Positions 58,977 through 64,000 of a stretch of 64,000 nt of DNA are shown here, piece by piece. Under the pieces are notes generated by a model. It had not been told where the DNA came from and searched no databases. It worked only from the letters and a program-made list of their open reading frames with translations. Origin of the DNA: Serratia nevei (GTDB lineage Bacteria > Pseudomonadota > Gammaproteobacteria > Enterobacterales > Enterobacteriaceae); the NCBI RefSeq assembly GCF_037948395.1, contig NZ_CP149941.1:55378-119377 (forward strand), read 5' to 3'. The position numbers and the translations under genes were made by a program. Position 1 is the first letter of the stretch. Every line of letters starts with the position of its first letter.

Positions 58977-60608
58977 TTATCCCAAAATGACCGGAGTGAT
59001 AAGAATGACCAGCATGGTTTTGTTATTTTCAGCGTTTGCGCCGCCTCCGAGTCCAAAGAAGCGGAAACTGCCGACGCCCTGGCGATTTGCGGTGTTGTTG
59101 AGAGATTGGTAACCACTGAGCACCAACGTTTGCCCGGATTGCATAATGACGCGCTGGGTAAATGTTTTGAGCCGTGTTTTCATCAACTCAACTGACGTTT
59201 TTTCGCTGGTGAACGTGCGCATGGTCGGGTCATCTGACATATTGATCGCAAACTGCAGCTGCATTTTTGGCGACTGGGGCATCAGGAACGGCAGCACGGT
59301 CATGTTGAAACCGGTAGTGATCGTGGATTTGGTGATACTGCTCGATGAACCGACGTTGGCCGTGTTCTCCGTAGTGACGTTGGAGGCATAGTCCTGCTGC
59401 AGCGCAACTTGGATCGGCACCGCTGACAGGTTAGTGGTCATGCTCGAGGCCTCTGTCATTACGCTGACATTCGCCTGTTCCGACAAGGCTTTGATAAAAG
59501 CTTTGGTGCCCGCCCCTTTGCCATCAAGGATAGAAACCCCACCGTTCAACGCATCTGAGGCTGCGCCGGTAAACGCGTTGGTCAGTGACAAGCCGACGCT
59601 GCCACTGTTGAATACGGCGTTCCAGTCGATGCCGTACTGATCCTGAGTGCGTTTTTCGACGCTGTAGACCTGCACGTTGAGTACGACTTGGCGGTTGAGT
59701 TCTTTATTGCGGTCTTCCAGATAACGGCCTATCTGCTCAAGAACGCGCGGTGTATCCGTCACCGTCAGGACACCGGCGGACAAATTCATGCGACCGGTAG
59801 CGGGTGTTAACATCGACTTAATGGTATTGGTGACATCCTCGTACAGGCTTGATTTGATTTCCATCTCTGTCGCTTGCGAGGTATTGGAGTCACCGCTGAG
59901 CCCACCGCCGCTGCTGTCGCCCGTAGCCCCCATCGATGAGGTGGTACCACTCACGGTTTTGGAGCCAAAGCTCGCCTTACTGTCCATAAACATGACCGGG
60001 AACGTCCGGGTGTCGAGATAGAAAATGGCGATCCGACCCTGCTCATAACGCCATGACAGCCCAAGACGCGTAGTGACATTATCAAGCAATCCCCCCAACT
60101 CGCCCTGCCAGAACACTCCCCTGAGTGCAGCGCCACCACTGACGACCGGCGCAGCACGGGCAGATGAACCGCCCAAGGCGGCTAACGGCACCAACCCATT
60201 CGGGTCTGGCGCCGGAACAGGGCCACTTATCTGCTCAGTTTTGCCACCCGTCGGTGCCAAGATAGCCTGTGCATCAGGCGTCACCACCACAGGCAAGCGA
60301 CAACGCTTACTGATGAAAGCACTGACTTCCGCAAGTGTGATGCTCCCAGGACGATTGATGGCCACAGCGCAAGGAGGCAGCAAACTATTGCCATCAGGCT
60401 GAGCATTTAACGGGTAAGGGTTGATCCACTGAGAGGTCAAATCCCGCACCACGGAACCCTGTTTAAGGGCATGAAGATGTTTATCTACCTGATTTTCGTC
60501 TCGTGATACTCGATTATCGATCTTATCGATGCGCTCAAGCGGCGCACATGCGGAAAGCAGCAAACACAACGTTGCCGCCAACCCGGTCAAGGGGAGGTGT
60601 TTTTTCAT
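58977..60608 (-). CDS. pilN: PilN: outer-membrane secretin lipoprotein of the thin pilus
   Basis: 543 residues. Signal with lipobox LSAC (about 18-21; MKKHLPLTGLAATLCLLLSAC). N-domains from about 80, a Ser/Gly-rich stretch near 220-245, and a C-terminal secretin beta domain with VPIQVALQQDYASNV, GFNMTVLPFLMPQSPKMQLQFAINMSD (in outline) and TLVLSGYQ. Forms the outer-membrane pore for the pilus. Confidence 0.92.
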   Translation of the reverse strand: MKKHLPLTGLAATLCLLLSACAPLERIDKIDNRVSRDENQVDKHLHALKQGSVVRDLTSQWINPYPLNAQPDGNSLLPPCAVAINRPGSITLAEVSAFISKRCRLPVVVTPDAQAILAPTGGKTEQISGPVPAPDPNGLVPLAALGGSSARAAPVVSGGAALRGVFWQGELGGLLDNVTTRLGLSWRYEQGRIAIFYLDTRTFPVMFMDSKASFGSKTVSGTTSSMGATGDSSGGGLSGDSNTSQATEMEIKSSLYEDVTNTIKSMLTPATGRMNLSAGVLTVTDTPRVLEQIGRYLEDRNKELNRQVVLNVQVYSVEKRTQDQYGIDWNAVFNSGSVGLSLTNAFTGAASDALNGGVSILDGKGAGTKAFIKALSEQANVSVMTEASSMTTNLSAVPIQVALQQDYASNVTTENTANVGSSSSITKSTITTGFNMTVLPFLMPQSPKMQLQFAINMSDDPTMRTFTSEKTSVELMKTRLKTFTQRVIMQSGQTLVLSGYQSLNNTANRQGVGSFRFFGLGGGANAENNKTMLVILITPVILG

Positions 60609-60629
60609 TGTTAACCTTACGATGAGAGA

Positions 60630-61052
60630 TTAGTTGAGGTACACCAGGCTGCCGTCAGTAATGCTCGCCGGCACATTGACCTGCATGTCAGTGCCAAAGC
60701 TGTCGATAAGGCGTCTTCCGACGACTTTGCCAATCAGCGCGGAATGTCGGCTCTGCACCAACAACGCCGCCATCAGCCCAGGTTGATCTGGCTGATAGAC
60801 ATACACTCGATCAGCCTGCAAAACATTGCGCAACCCAGCAACGGACGACCAGCCGAAGGCGCTATCGGGGATCGCACCGTCTTTTTGTTCAGGATGGCTA
60901 TAGCGCCAGTCGTTTATCGCATTAAGATATTGCACCGTATTGCGCGCCTGCTGGGAAAGAGTCTGATCCTCTAGGGATACCGGAGGGACTTGCGGTGGAG
61001 GATCAAGCCAGACAATCATTCCAATGAATATGGCAAAGAGCCAATAAATCAT
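60630..61052 (-). CDS. pilM: PilM: pilus-assembly protein
   Basis: 140 residues: one N-terminal membrane helix (MIYWLFAIFIGMIVWL) and a small periplasmic domain resembling a degenerate pilin-like/PilM fold (TVQYLNAINDWRYSHPEQ, SRHSALIGKVVGRRLIDS). Position between pilL and pilN identifies it. Starts in the pilL stop (1-bp overlap). Confidence 0.85.
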   Translation of the reverse strand: MIYWLFAIFIGMIVWLDPPPQVPPVSLEDQTLSQQARNTVQYLNAINDWRYSHPEQKDGAIPDSAFGWSSVAGLRNVLQADRVYVYQPDQPGLMAALLVQSRHSALIGKVVGRRLIDSFGTDMQVNVPASITDGSLVYLN

Positions 61053-62032
61053 CAGTGCACCTCTTTATCATCTACGGAAATAACACACTGAAGAGGGCGG
61101 ATACCTGCATACAGTGGCACTTTAGCCGTTCCGTAAAGGGTAAATAGACTGTTTAGCGCATCGCGGAAGGATCCTTCGAAGTGCAATGGAGCATCAATGC
61201 GATAGTTAACAGGCGTTAGCCAGGCAACCGTCCAGTGTGTGACCCCCGGTTGGTTACATACTTCGCTGGCTGCCCAGTTAAACAGGGTATCTTTGAGCGT
61301 GTTGCCGGCATCTATTCGCCAATGTTGCTTTTGTTGTACGACAGTCGCTTTCTTGGATGTTCTGGCTGTTGGTGCTGGTGTAACCGCTTGCTTTAAATCT
61401 GCTGATTTACCGCCATTGAAGGGGTTGCGGCCGCGGGTTACAGATTGAGGTGATGCGCTTGGGGTTACTGCATTTGACTCGATCTTGGTTGCAACTTTAA
61501 ATGCGGCTGTTTTGTTTGCAATGGATACTCGGCGCATGGCCGAATCAATCAACCCCGCTTTTCCTTGCTTTTCTAACAACTGATTCAATGCATCAACCCA
61601 GATGACGCCGCCACGCCATTCCTGAGGTATTTGCTCATCAGGTTGAAGATCTTGGGAAAAGCTCAGCGCCCAACCAGCCGGCACAATTTTACGTAATGCA
61701 TCGCGCAATGACGACGCACTTCCGGCCCCCGCCAGGGGCGAAGGTGGTGGTGCATTGCCTACGAAACGTAGTGCTGTCATCGACGTGCTCAACTTCTGGC
61801 CCGCCAGCGCAGAAGGGCTCGTTGATATGCTTTGCTTACCAGGTGCTTTTGTTTGTTTTACGCGAGTCACCGCAGCCAGCTCATTTTGGGCCTGTTTTAG
61901 AGGCGACACTTGCGCTTCAATTAACGTTGTTACTAGCTGCTGGGCAGTGATCGCAGACCTTTCTGGATGGTTGTTAATAGAGCATCCGCCCAATACTGCG
62001 GGTGCTAAAACGACGGGTAGCCATTTTTTCAC
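61052..62032 (-). CDS. pilL: PilL: pilus-associated lipoprotein
   Basis: 326 residues; lipobox VLGGC at about 13-17. Middle region with a TcpQ/PilL-type domain (WALSFSQDLQPDEQIPQEWRGGVIWVDALNQLLEKQGK, given in outline) and a second copy near the C terminus (HWRIDAGNTLKDTLFNWAASE). Probably binds peptidoglycan or the secretin. First pil gene of this operon; pilI-K of R64 are absent. Confidence 0.87.
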   Translation of the reverse strand: MKKWLPVVLAPAVLGGCSINNHPERSAITAQQLVTTLIEAQVSPLKQAQNELAAVTRVKQTKAPGKQSISTSPSALAGQKLSTSMTALRFVGNAPPPSPLAGAGSASSLRDALRKIVPAGWALSFSQDLQPDEQIPQEWRGGVIWVDALNQLLEKQGKAGLIDSAMRRVSIANKTAAFKVATKIESNAVTPSASPQSVTRGRNPFNGGKSADLKQAVTPAPTARTSKKATVVQQKQHWRIDAGNTLKDTLFNWAASEVCNQPGVTHWTVAWLTPVNYRIDAPLHFEGSFRDALNSLFTLYGTAKVPLYAGIRPLQCVISVDDKEVH

Positions 62033-62044
62033 GTTTATACCTCG

Positions 62045-62302
62045 CTATGAATCGCTTCCACGCTTGTTATCTGGTTGCGGACGGCGGCCACGACGAGGTT
62101 GCTTAACCTTGTCGAGTACGCACTGAGCCAGCCGTTGACTATCGATTTGAGGGGCTAACTCAAGAATGGCGTGAAGAACGTCTCTGCAGGCTACCGGGCG
62201 TTCAAGGATCGCGGTGAGATTTACAGCCTGCTCGTTCAGCATGTTGTTATGTTTTGGCACGATGGAATAGGTCTGGCGCGTAGCCATGGCGCGTTGAGTC
62301 AT
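62045..62302 (-). CDS. Small protein between traB and pilL (85 aa)
   Basis: ATG 62302, with GAGG 6 bp upstream, is the most likely start. Helical middle (NLTAILERPVACRDVLHAILE) and a basic tail KQPRRGRRPQPDNKRG, perhaps RNA- or DNA-binding. It is 12 bp from pilL and lies after the terminator at 62333-62363, so it is the first gene reached after read-through. I do not recognise the family. Confidence 0.6.
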   Translation of the reverse strand: MTQRAMATRQTYSIVPKHNNMLNEQAVNLTAILERPVACRDVLHAILELAPQIDSQRLAQCVLDKVKQPRRGRRPQPDNKRGSDS

Positions 62303-62332
62303 CAGAGGCCTCAGTTTGAGATGCATAAGCAT

Positions 62333-62363
62333 AAAAAAAGCCCCTACAGATATCTGGAGGGGC
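62333..62363 (-). terminator. Strong intrinsic terminator between traB and the pil operon
   Basis: Read on the - strand: GCCCCTCCAGATATCTGTAGGGGC followed by seven T (A-run 62333-62339 on the + strand). The stem is a near-perfect palindrome. It lies inside what gene order suggests is one operon, directly downstream of the NusG-like traB gene. Confidence 0.88.
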
Positions 62364-62398
62364 GAAGGTGCTATCTATGGAGTGTGTAACCGTGGGGC

Positions 62399-62878
62399 TT
62401 ATTTTAGAGCGTTGATAAATGCATGGAGCATTGCGCTACGCGTCTCACCATCATGCTCATTCACGAAAGCTTGAATTTGTTGTCGCTGATGATGTGATAG
62501 ATGTGCACGCGCCGCGTGTTTCTTTCTTTGTCTGCGTTTAGATGAAAAATCTTGGACGCAGACTGGGAGCTCCATTACTTCTTCAATCGCAGCTTCGCGA
62601 ATCGGGGTTATGGCGCCGGCAAACCGTACAAGGTGGCTGATACCGGGGCAAGACTCCACTTTCGACGAGTGGATAATTTCTGGGTCAAAGCAAATAAACA
62701 TATAGCCAGGAAAAAGAGGCTCGATCACCTTTTTCTGCTGTCCAGGACGGTCAGCTCGAGGTCGGAAAGAAAACATCAGTGGGCTGAAAGCCATGATGTT
62801 GCGACGCTCGAGCATCATCTGTGCTTTGAATATATTGTCTTTGCCTGGTTTTAGCGCGGCGAGATACCAGCCTTCCAT
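62399..62878 (-). CDS. traB: TraB: NusG/RfaH-like transcription antiterminator
   Basis: 159 residues from ATG 62878 with GGGAG upstream. NGN domain: WYLAALKPGKDNIFKAQMMLERRNIMAFSP (in outline), PLFPGYMFICFDPEI and GISHLVRFAGAITPI, as in RfaH and in TraB of R64, which is needed for expression of the tra and pil genes. The C-terminal KOW region is replaced by a basic helical tail (KRRQRKKHAARAH). It should load on polymerase near its own promoter and allow read-through into the pil and tra genes. Confidence 0.88.
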   Translation of the reverse strand: MEGWYLAALKPGKDNIFKAQMMLERRNIMAFSPLMFSFRPRADRPGQQKKVIEPLFPGYMFICFDPEIIHSSKVESCPGISHLVRFAGAITPIREAAIEEVMELPVCVQDFSSKRRQRKKHAARAHLSHHQRQQIQAFVNEHDGETRSAMLHAFINALK

Positions 62879-63754
62879 GAAAGTCTCCCGTAGTACACGG
62901 TTAAGCTACAGATGATTGAATTGAACGTTAGGTGTTTGGCAGGCTCCGCCAAAATCGATCCCAAGCGGGTTCAATTGGCAGTCACTTATATTAGAGGGAT
63001 TGAGCATTTGCTGTATTCCCTTATGGCTCTTAAGCCTGGACTGCACCCGACACCAATGGCAGGGAGGTGCCGATAAGATGCTATCAGATGCAGTCCAGGC
63101 TGAAGAAAACTTGTACGGGGAACCGGAAAGCTAGTTGGCGGACTGGCTGTTCTACATGAACCGTACTAAAGTATGCTAAGAAGTGTATTGGCAAATTTTA
63201 ATTGTGTAAATACTTTTATTTGCGATCTGAAATGCTGTAAAAGCATGTCATAACAGGGCAAAAACTCTGTTTAACTCAACTTTTTGAACCATTGATCTGG
63301 AAAAGATCCTTTTTTTAGATCATTAGATCGATATGACAATTAAAACAGAATAATTAACTGCCCTAACGATTCTAACGGGTGGTGGATTTTTGCTCTGATT
63401 TTGGGTGAATTTCATCTTATGCAACATATCTTTGGGTTTAATCCTATTGACTATGCATGTTGCTTCATTTTTTTGGTGGTTGTTTGCACAGGTTATGGGA
63501 GGGAGGCTGTCTGCCAGGTATACTTAGTCACCAAAATTCGGGTTGTGCGCCCAAAAAATGATCTTCAGAGATCCTTTTGTTGCACCAGAGAAAAAATAGA
63601 GTAGTATTTGCGGATGTTTATGCTGTTTTCAGGGGCATAATTGCCTGAACAGACAAGCTTATGTATCCAATGTGTAGCTGAGGCTTCAGGTTGGGAAGGA
63701 TCGAGCATATCCGAAATGCTCAGGGAAAAGGGTTTATCGAAACCCTAAATGCAA
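62879..63754. other. Intergenic region between repA control and traB
   Basis: About 880 bp with no convincing gene. It must hold the traB promoter (leftward) and the rep mRNA promoter (rightward). Visible elements: a 13-bp inverted repeat AGCCTGGACTGCA (63033-63045)/TGCAGTCCAGGCT (63089-63101); a TTGGCGGA at 63135-63142 and its complement TCCGCCAA at 62945-62952; a TTTGGC/GCCAAA hairpin on the - strand near 62935-62955; and an AT-rich stretch 63180-63360. A 67-codon frame at 63401 has no ribosome site and no recognised similarity. Confidence 0.6.
63033..63101. other. Long-arm hairpin, possible structured RNA or leader element
   Basis: Perfect 13-bp arms (63033-63045/63089-63101) enclose 43 bases that contain smaller dyads (GATAAGATGCTATC; GACACC/GGTGCC). 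On the - strand it would lie in the 5' leader of traB. No coding frame explains it. Confidence 0.5.
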
Positions 63755-63810
63755 AAACCCCCCGAAATCTGTCATCAACTTGGCGGAAGAGTCAGATATC
63801 AGGGGGTCAA
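63755..63810 (-). ncRNA. inc: Inc antisense RNA locus / rep mRNA stem-loop I
   Basis: CCCCC..A.ATCTG (from 63758) pairs with CAGAT...GGGGG (to 63806) around the loop TTGGCGGA (63780-63787). This is the stem-loop of IncFII/IncI/IncL-M replicons whose UUGGCG loop binds the antisense RNA. The antisense RNA is read from the - strand; the rep mRNA reads +. It controls copy number and incompatibility by blocking the pseudoknot with stem-loop III. Exact RNA ends cannot be seen. Confidence 0.85.
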
Positions 63811-63843
63811 AAGCAGGCGCTGGCCTGTGAGAGATTATAACTC

Positions 63844-63897
63844 ATGCAATTTAGAAAACAACACCTGTCCGCCATAAGTTCGGGACAGGGTGGCTGA
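63844..63897 (+). CDS. Rep leader peptide (RepY/RepB-like, 17 aa)
   Basis: ATG 63844 to TGA 63895-63897, [17 protein letters not shown]. The frame runs through stem-loop III (CCTGTCC 63864-63870/GGACAGG 63883-63889) and its stop overlaps the GTG start of repA. In I-complex replicons, translation of such a leader opens this stem and lets TCCGCCA (63868-63874) pair with TGGCGGA (63781-63787) to form the activating pseudoknot. Confidence 0.8.
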   Translation: MQFRKQHLSAISSGQGG

Positions 63898-64000
63898 ACA
63901 GTCTAGTAACCAATTTACTCATTATCGGCAGGTCAAGAACCCGAGTCCGGAATTTACACCGCGTCAAGGGAAGAATACGCTGCCGTTCTGTCGCAAGCTG
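63890..64000 (+). CDS. repA: RepA replication initiator, N-terminal part (runs off right edge)
   Basis: GTG 63890 opens a frame with no stop before 64000 (37 codons). It reads [20 protein letters not shown] and continues [16 protein letters not shown], matching the start of IncFII/IncI/IncL-M RepA proteins (YRQVKNPxPxFTPxxG). It initiates plasmid replication at a downstream ori, outside the window. Its start overlaps the leader peptide stop, so translation is coupled. GGGACAGG acts as ribosome site and is held in stem III. Confidence 0.88.
   Translation, partial: MAEQSSNQFTHYRQVKNPSPEFTPRQGKNTLPFCRKL

Noticed and set aside
63401..63604. 67-codon open frame upstream of the replication control region
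   Set aside because: No ribosome-binding site, cysteine/aromatic-rich chance-like composition, no family resemblance, and it lies in a region that should hold promoters.
1..64000. CRISPR array, tRNA or rRNA genes
   Set aside because: No regularly spaced repeats with unique spacers (the only tandem arrays, 341-500, have no spacers) and no tRNA/rRNA-like sequence was noticed.

Overview
The window looks like most of the backbone of a large conjugative plasmid from an Enterobacterales host. The backbone belongs to the I-complex / IncL-M-like lineage: a Dot/Icm-type (MPF_I) type IV secretion system in R64/pCTX-M3 gene order, a PilL-V thin pilus, a MOBP relaxase (NikA/NikB), and at the right edge the start of an IncFII/IncI/IncL-M-type RepA preceded by an Inc antisense-RNA/pseudoknot control region. 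I place it in a family by gene order and protein motifs; I cannot name the host species or a known plasmid.

Layout. 1-321: start of a ParA ATPase (reads off the left edge), followed by tandem 8-bp repeats. 600-9416: the conjugative leading region. Its genes are all on the + strand: a DNA-methylase-like protein, a ParM/StbB segregation system with its centromere, a double-helix-turn-helix regulator, a RelBE-type toxin-antitoxin pair and several small plasmid proteins. Five copies of a structured repeat (CUP-like) sit upstream of five of them. 9489-12342: MobC-like gene, oriT, NikA, NikB. 12394-22410: trbC/trbB/trbA (DotL, thioredoxin-like, DotM), an exclusion-like gene, TraY (DotA), TraX, TraW. 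22420-31336: TraU, T, R, Q, P, O, N, M, L (core complex and ATPase). 31345-32319 and 45509-47769: two halves of one TraC-type primase gene, split by a 13.2-kb Tn3-family transposon (32320-45508, target duplication TTGGC). 47783-50494: TraK, J, I, H. 50757-51263: an AT-rich acetyltransferase. 51315-62032: pilV to pilL. 62399-62878: a NusG/RfaH-like TraB. 63755-64000: replication control and the start of repA.

How it works together. TraB probably lets polymerase read through an intrinsic terminator lying between traB and the pil genes. The pil operon makes the thin pilus for liquid mating; traH-Y and trbA-C make the transfer channel; NikA/NikB nick at oriT on the - strand, so the - strand from about 9955 towards position 1 enters the recipient first. 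Every + strand gene of the leading region can then be transcribed from the entering single strand. The CUP-like repeats upstream of these genes keep the same hairpins despite sequence change, including a compensatory base-pair change, which suggests that they work as folded (single-strand) promoters or leaders.

The transposon is a mosaic: Tn3-type TnpA/TnpR and a res region, a small metabolic block (NmrA-like, methyltransferase, SnoaL-like, alpha/beta hydrolase, LysR), a lone Tn21-type inverted repeat that truncates an IS2-like gene, a serine dehydratase-transporter-regulator block, and a 360-bp miniature Tn3-derived element. Its insertion should inactivate the primase and may separate traL-Y from their normal promoter.
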